The notes beneath the pieces are model-generated. The model was given only the letters and a program-made list of their open reading frames with translations, did no database searches and was not told where the DNA came from. A program made the position numbers and the translations under genes. DNA of 22,525 nt from Flavobacteriaceae bacterium UBA1115 (lineage in GTDB: Bacteria; Bacteroidota; Bacteroidia; Flavobacteriales; Flavobacteriaceae), in the NCBI GenBank assembly GCA_002313325.1, contig DCBE01000034.1:18512-41036 (forward strand), given 5' to 3'. Within the stretch, counting starts at the first letter, position 1, and the number at the start of each line of letters is the position of its first letter. This document shows positions 1-7,927 of the stretch, piece after piece.

Positions 1-1376
1 CGATCATAAAAATCAAAAACAATTTCTGCTAATGGCATATCAAAGGTCAATTCGACACGCTCGGTTGTTAGGTAGGTTTGGTTGGTGATGATACCGCGTT
101 TTTCAATACACAGGCTAATTACATTGCCCACAAAATTAGCCTTGGTGATAATCGTTGCTTTAATAAAGGGCTCTGCCACACGATCTATTAGAGAAGGATC
201 AGGCAAATCTGAGGGGTTGTTGACAATAAGAATATTATTTGGGTCTTTCCTAGTGTAAGCGCGATAGGACACGTTGGGAACGGTTGTAATTACCGTCATG
301 TTAAACTCACGCTCCAAACGTTCTTGAATAATTTCTAAGTGGAGCATTCCCAAAAACCCACAACGAAAACCAAAACCAAGCGCCGCCGAACTCTCTGGAG
401 CAAACACCAGCGAAGCGTCGTTCAATTGCAGTTTTTCCATAGAGGCACGAAGCTCTTCGTATTCCTCCGTGTCTACGGGGTAGATTCCTGCAAAAACCAT
501 AGGCTTGACTTCCTCAAACCCTTCAATAGCAACACCGGTCGGTCGATTGACAGACGTAATAGTATCACCAACTTTAACTTCTTTAGCTTCTTTCACACCC
601 GTTATAATATAGCCCACATCACCTGCAAGCATTTGCTTCCTGGGCTCTTGCTTTAGCTTAAGGACGCCAATTTCATCAGCGCCATAGGTATTGCCCGTTG
701 CCATGAACTGTATTTGCTCCCCTTTGTTGATTTTTCCATTCAAAATTCTAAAATAGGTTTCAACTCCCCGAAACGGATTGTAGACAGAATCAAATATTAG
801 CGCTTGGAGTGGCGCATCAATATTGCCTTTGGGCGAGGGAACCCGATCAACAATTGCTTGTAATATGTTTTCAATTCCCAACCCTGTTTTGGCAGAGGCA
901 CGAATAATTTCTTCGGGCGAACATCCCAAAAGATCAACGATGTCATCTGTAACTTCGTCTGGGTTGGCAGAGGGTAGGTCTACCTTATTAAGCACAGGAA
1001 TAATTTCCAAATCGTTTTCAAGTGCAAGGTATAAATTTGAAATGGTTTGTGCTTGTATGCTTTGCGCCGCATCTACAACCAATAGGGCCCCCTCGCAAGC
1101 TGCAATAGACCGTGAAACCTCGTAAGAGAAGTCAACATGTCCGGGGGTGTCAATCAAATTAAACACATATTGTTCCCCACCCAAAGAAACGTCCATTTGT
1201 ATGGCGTGTGATTTGATGGTAATCCCACGTTCGCGCTCCAAGTCCATATTGTCGAGCAACTGGTCCTGTTTTTGCCGATCCGTTACGGCACCTGTGGCAT
1301 CCAACAGTCTGTCGGCAAGTGTACTTTTGCCGTGGTCTATGTGCGCAATGATGCAGAAATTCCGAATGTGTTTCAT
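1..1376 (-). CDS. lepA: Elongation factor 4 (LepA), 3' part cut by window edge
   Basis: This is a translational GTPase of the LepA/EF4 family, a ribosome-associated factor that can back-translocate stalled ribosomes. About 458 codons are visible, starting at the ATG complementary to 1374-1376. The family is about 600 residues long, so the C-terminal domain lies outside the window. The G motifs are visible in order: AHIDHGKST (residues 11-19), RGIT near 50, DTPGH (76-80), NKVD (130-133) and SAK (161-163). The last visible residues, EIVFDFYD, match the LepA elongation-factor G domain V-like region. The frame is open from the start to the window edge. The gene is divergent from the MauE/DoxX gene, and a perfect TATCTTTG -7 box lies 24 nt upstream of its start. 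Family assignment is very secure. Confidence 0.97.
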   Translation of the reverse strand, partial: MKHIRNFCIIAHIDHGKSTLADRLLDATGAVTDRQKQDQLLDNMDLERERGITIKSHAIQMDVSLGGEQYVFNLIDTPGHVDFSYEVSRSIAACEGALLVVDAAQSIQAQTISNLYLALENDLEIIPVLNKVDLPSANPDEVTDDIVDLLGCSPEEIIRASAKTGLGIENILQAIVDRVPSPKGNIDAPLQALIFDSVYNPFRGVETYFRILNGKINKGEQIQFMATGNTYGADEIGVLKLKQEPRKQMLAGDVGYIITGVKEAKEVKVGDTITSVNRPTGVAIEGFEEVKPMVFAGIYPVDTEEYEELRASMEKLQLNDASLVFAPESSAALGFGFRCGFLGMLHLEIIQERLEREFNMTVITTVPNVSYRAYTRKDPNNILIVNNPSDLPDPSLIDRVAEPFIKATIITKANFVGNVISLCIEKRGIITNQTYLTTERVELTFDMPLAEIVFDFYD

Positions 1377-1400
1377 AGCTGAAATAAACGCGTTATCTTA

Positions 1401-1408
1401 CAAAGATA
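1401..1408 (-). promoter_or_regulatory. Putative lepA promoter, -7 box TATCTTTG
   Basis: On the minus strand this reads TATCTTTG, a perfect match to the Bacteroidota -7 consensus TAnnTTTG. It lies 24 nt upstream of the lepA start. A TTG farther upstream is about 25 nt away, which is longer than the usual spacing, so the -33 element is uncertain. Confidence 0.5.
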
Positions 1409-1448
1409 CACCAAGCGATTAAAGGGGGCGCTACAACCAAAAAAAAAC

Positions 1449-1456
1449 TAATTTTG
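1449..1456 (+). promoter_or_regulatory. Putative promoter -7 box TAATTTTG for the MauE/DoxX gene
   Basis: This is a perfect TAnnTTTG match 13 nt upstream of the ATG at 1470. The transcript would have a leader of only a few nucleotides. No convincing TTG -33 element is visible. It shares the 93-nt divergent spacer with the lepA promoter. Confidence 0.45.
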
Positions 1457-1469
1457 TAAAAATGAACAG

Positions 1470-2336
1470 ATGGCCTACCTACGCACTATACTTCAGTTTT
1501 TTTTAGCAGCAACCTTTTTGTTTTCGGCTTATACGAAAGCTATTGTCCCTGGGTTTTTTGAAGTTCTATTAGAGCAACAGGGTCTTGTTCCAAACAGATT
1601 GTACGGGGCATGGGCAACACGGATTATTATAGCCCTAGAAACATGGTTAGGCCTGTGCTTGTTGTTGTCTTTTTACACACGATTTATACTTCGTTTTATC
1701 TTTCTCTTGCTTGTTGCTTTTTCCATTCATTTGGGATATTTGATAGCCATAGGAGAAACGGGGAATTGCGGTTGTTTTGGGGAAAAGATAAGCATGTCTC
1801 CTTTGGCCTCCTTAGCAAAGAACGTGGCATTGCTGGTCGTAAACGGCTTTTTGCTCCGCTATGTATATAGGGGCAATAAAAAGCCGCTAATTACCTGGTT
1901 ATTCCTCCCTATATTGTTTGCGGCAGCAACGCTTATTTGGCCGGTACAAACCCAGCCCGACGAGGTAGTACAAAAACTCCCTGCTTTCGAAACAGAAGCG
2001 CGGATAGACTTTACCAACGGCTCTTACTTGGTTGCCATACTCAATCTGGGTTGTGAGCACTGCCAAGAGGCGGCCCGGCAAATAGCCGCATGGCAAAACA
2101 ACGGTATCAACCTCCCACAAGTAGTGGCCCTGTTTTTCGCAGAAGGCGACACTACCGTTGCGAATTTTAATGCCATGACTGGATCTAACTTCCCTTACCA
2201 GATGATAGACGTAAATTCCTTCTTTGATTTGATTGGTAGCGCACCGCCACGAATTTATTGGATTGTGGACGGACAAGTAAAACACTACTGGGACGAAACG
2301 CTTGGAGAAGACTTTCTAACTACCTTTGTACCTTGA
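1470..2336 (+). CDS. MauE/DoxX-family redox membrane protein with C-terminal thioredoxin-like domain
   Basis: This 288-residue inner-membrane protein has about five predicted membrane segments, roughly residues 4-25, 48-70, 72-94, 112-133 and 139-158. A periplasm-facing thioredoxin-like domain follows, about 170-288. A vicinal pair CGC (C100, C102) sits after the third segment, as in MauE/DoxX redox proteins. The tail holds a CEHC motif (C195-C198) and a Pro-Pro near 259-260 where thioredoxin folds carry the cis-proline. Inference: it exchanges thiols or disulfides across the membrane, in the manner of VKOR/DsbD-type systems. The substrate is unknown. Similar proteins in Bacteroidota are annotated as the BT_3928 family. 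Its stop overlaps the dusB start by one base (TGATG), so the two genes may be co-translated. An upstream ATG at 1462 is in another frame and is not the start. Confidence 0.8.
   Translation: MAYLRTILQFFLAATFLFSAYTKAIVPGFFEVLLEQQGLVPNRLYGAWATRIIIALETWLGLCLLLSFYTRFILRFIFLLLVAFSIHLGYLIAIGETGNCGCFGEKISMSPLASLAKNVALLVVNGFLLRYVYRGNKKPLITWLFLPILFAAATLIWPVQTQPDEVVQKLPAFETEARIDFTNGSYLVAILNLGCEHCQEAARQIAAWQNNGINLPQVVALFFAEGDTTVANFNAMTGSNFPYQMIDVNSFFDLIGSAPPRIYWIVDGQVKHYWDETLGEDFLTTFVP
2321..2328 (+). promoter_or_regulatory. Possible internal promoter for dusB, -7 box TACCTTTG
   Basis: This is a perfect TAnnTTTG match inside the last codons of the upstream gene, 7 nt before the dusB ATG. If used, transcription would begin at about the start codon and give a leaderless dusB mRNA. 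It may be a chance match in coding sequence. Confidence 0.3.
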
Positions 2337-3334
2337 TGGTTAAAATTGGCGACATAGAATTAAGCGATTTTCCGCTATTGCTTGCCCCTATGGAGGACGT
2401 AAGCGACCCACCTTTCCGCGCCCTTTGCAAAGAGCAAGGCGCGGATGTGGTATATACCGAGTTTATTTCTAGTGAAGGCTTAATTCGAGATGCTGTAAAA
2501 AGCGTCATGAAGCTCGATATTTATGAGGCCGAACGCCCTGTGGGCATTCAGATTTTTGGCGCTAACCTCGACTCCATGCTGCAGTCGGTAGACATTGTTG
2601 AAAAGACCAACCCCGATATTATTGATATAAATTTTGGTTGCCCTGTAAAAAAAGTCGTGTCCAAAGGCGCAGGTGCAGGGATTTTAAAAGATATTCCCTT
2701 GATGGTTTCGCTTACCGCAGAAATGGTCAAGCGCACCCATTTGCCAGTGACGGTAAAAACACGTCTGGGCTGGGATCACGAAAGCATTCAGATTGTGGAG
2801 GTTGCTGAACGGCTTCAAGATGTGGGCGCCAAAGCTATTTCCATACACGGCAGAACACGAGCTCAAATGTATAAGGGCGACGCCGACTGGACACAAATTG
2901 CAGCGGTAAAAAACAATTCGCGTATGTACATCCCTGTATTTGGAAACGGCGACGTAAACTCACCAGAGAGCGCTAAAGAAATGCGTGACAAATACGGTCT
3001 TGACGGCGCCATGATTGGCCGGGCTAGTATTGGCAATCCTTGGTTTTTCAGCGAAGTGAAACACTTTTTTACCCATGACACACACGCCACGCCTCCTTGT
3101 TTGGCTGAACGCGCAGCTATGGCGCGCCGCCACCTCGAAATGGCGATCGACTGGAAAGGTGAAAAACTAGGGGTGTTTGAAACCCGCCGTCACTATACCA
3201 ACTATTTTAAAAGCATCCCAGATTTTAAACCCTACCGTCAACGTTTGGTAACAGAAGAACACTCAACAGACGTTTTTGCTGTTTTGGATGAAATAGAAGA
3301 GATGTTCGGGGCTACTGCTCTATTACACCCTTAA
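2336..3334 (+). CDS. dusB: tRNA-dihydrouridine synthase (DusB type)
   Basis: This FMN- and NADPH-dependent enzyme reduces uridine to dihydrouridine in the D-loop of tRNAs. The protein has 332 residues. I chose ATG 2336 because the family begins close to the LLLAPMEDVSDPPFR segment (residues 14-28). A longer frame from 2258 would add 26 residues unlike the family and overlap the upstream gene. Visible hallmarks are DINFGCPVKK with the general-acid Cys at 102, TVKTRLGWD near 145, a HGRTR loop, GNGDV, and GRASIGNPWFF in the flavin-phosphate-binding region. The gene overlaps the upstream MauE/DoxX gene by one base. At its 3' end it overlaps the convergent permease gene by 23 nt. DusB is the best subtype fit; the family itself is certain. 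Confidence 0.93.
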   Translation: MVKIGDIELSDFPLLLAPMEDVSDPPFRALCKEQGADVVYTEFISSEGLIRDAVKSVMKLDIYEAERPVGIQIFGANLDSMLQSVDIVEKTNPDIIDINFGCPVKKVVSKGAGAGILKDIPLMVSLTAEMVKRTHLPVTVKTRLGWDHESIQIVEVAERLQDVGAKAISIHGRTRAQMYKGDADWTQIAAVKNNSRMYIPVFGNGDVNSPESAKEMRDKYGLDGAMIGRASIGNPWFFSEVKHFFTHDTHATPPCLAERAAMARRHLEMAIDWKGEKLGVFETRRHYTNYFKSIPDFKPYRQRLVTEEHSTDVFAVLDEIEEMFGATALLHP

Positions 3335-4505
3335 CAACAGCAGAGGCTAACCACGATACCAAAGTGGTCAAACCACTTACCACCAATATTACAGTCCAAA
3401 ATGAAGACCACTCAAGCGCCACGGGATAGGGCAAGCCAGACCCTGGAATACTAAAAAAGGCAAAAGATTTTTGTAGCCAAACGACAAGAATGGCCAACAA
3501 CAGCCCAACAACACTACCCAGGCCACTTAATAATAAGCCAAGCGTAAAAAACACACGCCGTAGTGATGGCGCGGTAGCCCCTAATTGGTGTAATGTTTTG
3601 ATGTTGCCTTTCTTTTCCAAAAGTGTCATGATGATGGCACCCACCACATTAAAGAGCGCAATAAGCACGACCAATGTTAGTATTGCGATTACGGCAACAC
3701 GTTCTGTTTTCAGCATTTTATAAATCGCAGGATTTAATTCGGTTTGGGTTTTTATGCTGTAATCACTACCTACGATTTTTTGCAAATCCTGCTGCACGGC
3801 AATTTCGTCAGCAGCATCAGTTAGTTTAATATATAATGCGCTGGCTTGGTTTTCGGGAGTGCGCAAGATTTGCTGTACCATGTCAATAGGCGCATAAGCA
3901 GTGTTATCGTCTATGGAAGCGCCAATTTGAAAAACACCTCTCACGATAGCCGACTGCGCACTAAAAGCCTGTTGGTTAAGCACGCCTGCACCACGCTTGT
4001 TGGGGACAAGAAGCGTTATGCCCTCTGGGCGGTCAAAGGCAGCGCCGTCGAGTTGTGACATTACGCCAATTCCCAACACCAATTCATAAGCTCCTGGCTG
4101 CACCCAGTCACCGACCATGATTTCGCCCGCCACAACATCATAAAACAAGCTGTCAACGCCAATAATATTTGCAAAGGCGGTTCGGTCTTCGAAACGCAAC
4201 ACCATTTCTTGCGAAAGAGTAGCAGATGTTAGGACAACTTCGGGGTGGTTTTGAACGGCCACAAACACACCCTGTTCAATGTTAAACTGACCGTTTATTG
4301 CGGAGGTAATACGGATATCGGGGTCAAATGCGTGTGCAAATTGAAGGCCAAACTCACGAAGCCCGCCAAAAGCGGACAAGACCACGAAAAAAGCAAATAC
4401 AGCAACGCCGACTACAAAGGCAGCAAACCTACTGATGAGCGTAACGGCAATCTTCTTTCGTAGACCAAAGGTGTAGCGCAAAGCAAGTAGGTTAGTGAAC
4501 CGCAT
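3312..4505 (-). CDS. ABC transporter permease, LolC/LolE (FtsX-like) family
   Basis: This 397-residue inner-membrane protein has the LolC/E layout: one N-terminal membrane segment (about 20-46), a large extracytoplasmic domain (about 50-268), then three membrane segments (about 269-296, 316-345, 369-391). The segment EKKGNIKTLHQLGA (297-310), after the second membrane helix, is the conserved cytoplasmic loop that contacts the ATPase in lipoprotein-releasing permeases. Its role by family is moving lipoproteins or other lipidated cargo out of the inner membrane. The ATP-binding partner is not in this window. It follows rbfA with a 4-nt gap, so the two are co-transcribed, an arrangement I recall from other Bacteroidota. 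The end overlaps dusB on the other strand. Whether it acts as LolC or LolE, or as a homodimer, cannot be told here. Confidence 0.85.
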   Translation of the reverse strand: MRFTNLLALRYTFGLRKKIAVTLISRFAAFVVGVAVFAFFVVLSAFGGLREFGLQFAHAFDPDIRITSAINGQFNIEQGVFVAVQNHPEVVLTSATLSQEMVLRFEDRTAFANIIGVDSLFYDVVAGEIMVGDWVQPGAYELVLGIGVMSQLDGAAFDRPEGITLLVPNKRGAGVLNQQAFSAQSAIVRGVFQIGASIDDNTAYAPIDMVQQILRTPENQASALYIKLTDAADEIAVQQDLQKIVGSDYSIKTQTELNPAIYKMLKTERVAVIAILTLVVLIALFNVVGAIIMTLLEKKGNIKTLHQLGATAPSLRRVFFTLGLLLSGLGSVVGLLLAILVVWLQKSFAFFSIPGSGLPYPVALEWSSFWTVILVVSGLTTLVSWLASAVVKGVIEQ

Positions 4506-4509
4506 GGAG

Positions 4510-4869
4510 TTATTTCAACGGGTTGTCTTTACGCTTAAGCGAATCTTCTATGGCATAAATATATTCCAGCGAATCGTCAAGATAAAAAGCAAGGTCAGGG
4601 ACTTTGCGCAAATCGTTGCGAAGGCGTTTGGCCAAGTCGTGCTTTAATACGGTTTTGTTTTCTTTTATTCCCACCAAGGTATCTTTCGCTTTGTTGGCAG
4701 GAAACACAGACAGGTAAACCTTTGCGAGACTTAAGTCAACCGTAATGGCAACTTTTGAAACAGACAGCACTAAGTTTCTAACCCCTTGTGCGCGAATGGC
4801 ACCTTGCAATAAAAAAGTAATTTCTTGTTGCAGCAGCGCATTAATTTTCTTCTGCCGTTGTGTTTCCAT
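4510..4869 (-). CDS. rbfA: 30S ribosome-binding factor A
   Basis: This 119-residue protein has the size and pattern of RbfA, a single KH-type domain that binds the 30S subunit and helps mature the 16S rRNA 5' end. The N-terminal helix with QRQKKINALLQQEI (residues 4-17) and the VDLSLAKVYLSVFP strand (about 49-62) match the family. The C-terminal helix includes a DLRKVPDLAFYLDDSLE stretch typical of RbfA (about 90-106). It is the first gene of a two-gene operon with the LolC/E-type permease. It is divergent from dinB across a 44-nt spacer. A perfect TACTTTTG box ends 4 nt upstream of its ATG, so a leaderless mRNA is likely if this promoter is used. Confidence 0.92.
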   Translation of the reverse strand: METQRQKKINALLQQEITFLLQGAIRAQGVRNLVLSVSKVAITVDLSLAKVYLSVFPANKAKDTLVGIKENKTVLKHDLAKRLRNDLRKVPDLAFYLDDSLEYIYAIEDSLKRKDNPLK

Positions 4870-4873
4870 AAGC

Positions 4874-4881
4874 CAAAAGTA
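4874..4881 (-). promoter_or_regulatory. Putative rbfA promoter, -7 box TACTTTTG
   Basis: The minus strand reads TACTTTTG, a perfect TAnnTTTG match separated from the rbfA ATG by only GCTT. A TTTG lies farther upstream, but 13 nt away, which is short for a -33 element. The position implies a leaderless message. Confidence 0.45.
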
Positions 4882-4902
4882 CTAATAACGTAGCCAAACC
4901 TG

Positions 4903-4910
4903 TATTTTTA
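4903..4910 (+). promoter_or_regulatory. Putative dinB promoter, -7 box TATTTTTA
   Basis: TATTTTTA matches TAnnTTTG at all fixed bases except the last. It lies 3 nt upstream of the dinB ATG. No SOS-box-like palindrome is obvious in the 44-nt spacer shared with rbfA. Confidence 0.35.
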
Positions 4911-4913
4911 CGC

Positions 4914-5993
4914 ATGGATTTTCCAATACGAAAAATCGTACACATCGACATGGATGCTTTTTATGCGTCTGTAGAACAACTGGACAACCCAGCATTCAGG
5001 GGAACCCCTATTGCTGTTGGTGGCGGATCGGAACGCGGCGTAGTAGCAGCAGCTAGCTACGAAGCCCGTAAGTATGGTGTACGCAGCGCCATGTCTGGCC
5101 GACAGGCGAAGAAGCTTTGCCCTGAATTAATTTTTGTTTCTTCTAACGGCGCTCGATATCGAGAAGTTTCAGAACAAATACGAGAGATCTTTCACGAGTA
5201 CACCGACTTGGTAGAGCCCTTATCATTAGATGAGGCTTATTTGGACGTTACCCTAAACAAAAAGGGAATGATCTCTGCCACACAAATTGCCGAGGAAATT
5301 CGTCAAAGAATTGAGCATAAAACAAAACTCACCGCTTCTGCAGGCATATCAATAAATAAATTTCTAGCCAAGGTAGCGAGCGATTACAACAAGCCAAACG
5401 GTCAAAAAACCATTCCTCCTGAAGAGGTTTTGGACTTTATGGAGGCTTTAGATGTCAGAAAGTTCCATGGCATCGGAAAGGTAACAGCCGATAAAATGTA
5501 CCGTCAAGGAATATATACAGGGGCCGATCTAAAGGCACGAACCCTAGAAGATCTCACCTCAAGTTTTGGTAAGTCAGGGCAGTACTATCACAATGTTGTT
5601 CGAGGGATACACACTAGTGAAGTAAAGCCTGCTCGTATAGCCAAGTCCGTTGGTGCAGAACGCACCTTTACCAAGAACTTATCGAGTGAAATTTATATGG
5701 AGGAGCGATTGGAGGAAATTGTAAAAGCCCTTCAAAAGCGGATGGGCAAAAAAAAGGCTGCAGGAAAAACAGTCACCCTTAAAATCAAATACTCCGACTT
5801 TGTTATTCAGACAAGAAGCAAAACACTTCCGTTTTATATATCGGACGCCAGTTTGATTTTGGAGGAAGCAAAAAAACTACTGTATCAAGAAACACTTCAG
5901 GATTCCGTACGACTGTTGGGCATTTCCCTCTCTAATTTTAAGTCAGAAACAAAACAGCAACCAATAGAAGAGCAGCTAAAGCTTCGCTTTTAG
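4914..5993 (+). CDS. dinB: DNA polymerase IV (Y-family, DinB)
   Basis: This error-prone Y-family polymerase carries out translesion synthesis. The 359-residue protein starts with HIDMDAFYASVE (residues 10-21), holding the first catalytic Asp (D12). Y17 sits at the steric-gate position. The second motif SLDEAYLDV (104-112) holds D106 and E107. A helix-hairpin-helix thumb lies near 170-215 (KFHGIGKVTADKMY), and a little-finger domain follows to about 340. The tail ends in EEQLKLRF, which fits the sliding-clamp-binding pattern QLxLF at the extreme C terminus. It starts 44 nt from the divergent rbfA gene. Its stop codon overlaps the stop codon of convergent pyk (5990-5993). All catalytic acids are present, so the enzyme should be active. 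Confidence 0.96.
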   Translation: MDFPIRKIVHIDMDAFYASVEQLDNPAFRGTPIAVGGGSERGVVAAASYEARKYGVRSAMSGRQAKKLCPELIFVSSNGARYREVSEQIREIFHEYTDLVEPLSLDEAYLDVTLNKKGMISATQIAEEIRQRIEHKTKLTASAGISINKFLAKVASDYNKPNGQKTIPPEEVLDFMEALDVRKFHGIGKVTADKMYRQGIYTGADLKARTLEDLTSSFGKSGQYYHNVVRGIHTSEVKPARIAKSVGAERTFTKNLSSEIYMEERLEEIVKALQKRMGKKKAAGKTVTLKIKYSDFVIQTRSKTLPFYISDASLILEEAKKLLYQETLQDSVRLLGISLSNFKSETKQQPIEEQLKLRF

Positions 5994-7417
5994 GCCCTTG
6001 AAACACGAAGGGTGTTTACCTTACCGCGATCGGCAAGTGGCATGGCCACCAAGTTGATGATCAAATCACCTTCTTTGACATAGCCTTTTTCCTTTGCAAT
6101 CTCATTGACCTCATTAACCGTTTCGTCTGTTGAGCCACGACCTTCATAAAGCCGCCCTTTCACCCCCCAAAGTAAATTGAGTTGCGCAAGAATACGCGGG
6201 TTTGAAGTAAAGACCAAAACGGACGCACTTGGTCGCCAAGCGGAGATCTGATATGCCGTATATCCGCTATTAGTTAGCGTACAAATGGCTTTCGCCTCTA
6301 TTTCATCGGCCATGGTTGCGGCGTGATAACAAACGGACTTGGTAACAAATCGTGCGTTTTTCTTTTTAGGCGCTTTTTGTGGCACTTGGATTAGCGGAGA
6401 GTTTTCCACACTTACAACGATACGTCTCATTGTTTGAATAACTTCAACAGGGTATTTCCCGACAGAAGTTTCCCCCGAAAGCATCACCGCATCTGCTCCG
6501 TCCATTACAGAGTTTGCGACGTCATTCACTTCGGCACGCGTTGGCGTTAGGCCGTCAATCATAGACTCCATCATTTGTGTAGCTACGATTACGGGAATAC
6601 GCGCCAGCTTGGCGTGTTGCACCAATTCTTTTTGAACGATAGGCACTTCTTCGGCAGCCACTTCAACTCCCAAGTCACCGCGAGCTACCATCAAAGCATT
6701 GCTGGCTTTCACAATTTCTTTTATGTTAGCAAGTGCCTCAGGCTTTTCAATTTTAGAAATAATAGGGATGTCGTATTTGCCGTGTTCTTGAATCAGCTTA
6801 CGCAGGTCTTCTACGTCTTGTTTGTGTCGCACAAAAGAGAGTGCTATCCAATCCACGTCTTGGTTGATGGCGAAGATGGCATCTACCACATCTTTTTCTG
6901 TGAGCGCTGGCAAAGAAATATTGGTATTGGGAAGGTTTACCCCCTTTTTTGATTTTAGTTCACCTCCTTGAACTACACGCGCTTTAACGCGCGCTTTTTT
7001 GTCCGTTTCAACAATTTCAAAAATCAGCTTGCCGTCGTCTAAAAGTATCCGCTCCCCAGGCGTTACATCTTGCGGAAACTGTTTATAGTTTATATAGACG
7101 GCATCTGCTGTACCTAGATCCACCTTATCGGTTGTAAACTGTACTTCATGTCCATCTTTAACAATAGTTCCTTCTGTCATTTTACCAATGCGCAGTTTAG
7201 GCCCTTGTAGATCGGCAAGTATGGCTACGTGATATCCAAGGGAAATATTGAGTTCGCGAATGATTTCGATTCGCTCCAAAACATCTTTATGGTCAGCATG
7301 GGAAAAGTTTATCCGAAAGACATTTACACCACTTTCCATCATGGCTCTTATGGTTTTCCTAGAAGAGGAAGCTGGGCCGAGGGTAGCTACAATTTTGGTT
7401 TTCTTAATTTTTCGCAT
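5990..7417 (-). CDS. pyk: Pyruvate kinase
   Basis: This enzyme transfers phosphate from phosphoenolpyruvate to ADP in the last step of glycolysis. The protein has 475 residues from the ATG at 7417. A frame open to 7474 would add 19 residues inside the upstream gene, and the family begins at KKTKIVATLGPA, so the shorter start is preferred. Key features are NVFRINFSH (32-40) with the substrate Arg and Asn, ADLQGPKLRIG (68-78), the PK signature SKIEKPEAL (221-229) with catalytic K222 and metal ligand E224, ARGDLGVE (245-252) with D248, and ATQMMESM (279-286). The B domain spans about 80-170 and the C-terminal regulatory domain about 350-475. It starts 2 nt after the stop of the IPExxxVDY gene and ends overlapping dinB. 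Confidence 0.97.
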   Translation of the reverse strand: MRKIKKTKIVATLGPASSSRKTIRAMMESGVNVFRINFSHADHKDVLERIEIIRELNISLGYHVAILADLQGPKLRIGKMTEGTIVKDGHEVQFTTDKVDLGTADAVYINYKQFPQDVTPGERILLDDGKLIFEIVETDKKARVKARVVQGGELKSKKGVNLPNTNISLPALTEKDVVDAIFAINQDVDWIALSFVRHKQDVEDLRKLIQEHGKYDIPIISKIEKPEALANIKEIVKASNALMVARGDLGVEVAAEEVPIVQKELVQHAKLARIPVIVATQMMESMIDGLTPTRAEVNDVANSVMDGADAVMLSGETSVGKYPVEVIQTMRRIVVSVENSPLIQVPQKAPKKKNARFVTKSVCYHAATMADEIEAKAICTLTNSGYTAYQISAWRPSASVLVFTSNPRILAQLNLLWGVKGRLYEGRGSTDETVNEVNEIAKEKGYVKEGDLIINLVAMPLADRGKVNTLRVSRA

Positions 7418-7419
7418 GC

Positions 7420-7866
7420 TTAAAAGGTCAGTTTTTCTTTGATTTTGCCATAGTTCTTTGGCAGCAGTGAACAAGACATAACACGTCTTATGGACTGTAT
7501 TCTTTTTACAAGGCTATTTGTCACCCCATTGACAGAGACCAAAAGATCAGTTTGGGATAAACTAGGAAACAAAAAGCGCCGTTGTTCTGTTTGGTCAAAC
7601 ATGCCCACTTGGGCGCTCGGCGCTGTAGAAATAACGTGATTTTCCACAACACGCCATGACTGTTGCATGACCTCACAATCATACTCATAAACAGCAAAGC
7701 TATCTACGGTATTTTCAAACCTAAGGTCTTCTTTGCTTCTAACAAGCGACAGTCCCAAAAGTCGGTTTAATTCAAAAACAAAGAGATAGGATGGCAATAC
7801 CGTTGTCACACAAAGGACGTCTTGGTCGAGCGTTGAGGAATCCAAGTTTAGCGTATGTGTTACCAT
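7420..7866 (-). CDS. IPExxxVDY-family protein (divergent signature)
   Basis: This 148-residue protein has unknown function. It fits the Bacteroidota IPExxxVDY family by context and overall pattern. It sits between rnc and pyk, where I recall this family in flavobacteria. It carries an N-terminal segment like YLFVFELNRLLGLSLVRS (about 26-43), a central EYD acidic motif, and a C-terminal end IKEKLTF. The namesake motif (I/L)PExxxVDY is changed to FPSLSQTDL (about 99-107), so the signature is nearly lost. No signal peptide or membrane segment is visible, so it is probably cytoplasmic. It starts 61 nt after rnc and ends 2 nt before pyk. A near-match -7 box (TATATTCG) lies 8 nt upstream. No biochemical role is known to me. 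Confidence 0.7.
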   Translation of the reverse strand: MVTHTLNLDSSTLDQDVLCVTTVLPSYLFVFELNRLLGLSLVRSKEDLRFENTVDSFAVYEYDCEVMQQSWRVVENHVISTAPSAQVGMFDQTEQRRFLFPSLSQTDLLVSVNGVTNSLVKRIQSIRRVMSCSLLPKNYGKIKEKLTF

Positions 7867-7874
7867 GAATTAAG

Positions 7875-7882
7875 CGAATATA
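7875..7882 (-). promoter_or_regulatory. Possible internal promoter upstream of IPExxxVDY-pyk, TATATTCG
   Basis: The minus strand reads TATATTCG, one mismatch from TAnnTTTG, 8 nt before the ATG at 7866. An 11-base A run at 7888-7898 (T run on the minus strand) lies just upstream. It could give IPExxxVDY and pyk extra transcription apart from the acpP operon promoter. Confidence 0.25.
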
Positions 7883-7927
7883 AGAACAAAAAAAAAAACA
7901 CCTATCGAAATACAGCTCTAATGTGTT

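Noticed and set aside
339..1422. Three plus-strand frames of 91 to 105 codons opposite lepA
   Set aside because: They have no family features, and the minus strand carries uninterrupted LepA motifs across the same bases.
1899..2285. A 128-codon minus-strand frame inside the MauE/DoxX gene
   Set aside because: It has no recognisable domain and lies wholly opposite a gene with clear membrane segments and cysteine motifs.
2258..2335. A longer dusB start at ATG 2258
   Set aside because: It adds 26 residues unlike DusB proteins and overlaps the upstream gene. ATG 2336 gives the usual N terminus and a TGATG junction.
7418..7474. A longer pyk start at 7474
   Set aside because: The 19 extra residues overlap the IPExxxVDY gene, and pyruvate kinases begin close to the KKTKIVATLGPA segment.
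7888..7898. An 11-base A run as a terminator for rnc
   Set aside because: On the minus strand it is a T run, but no stem precedes it, so it does not form an intrinsic terminator.
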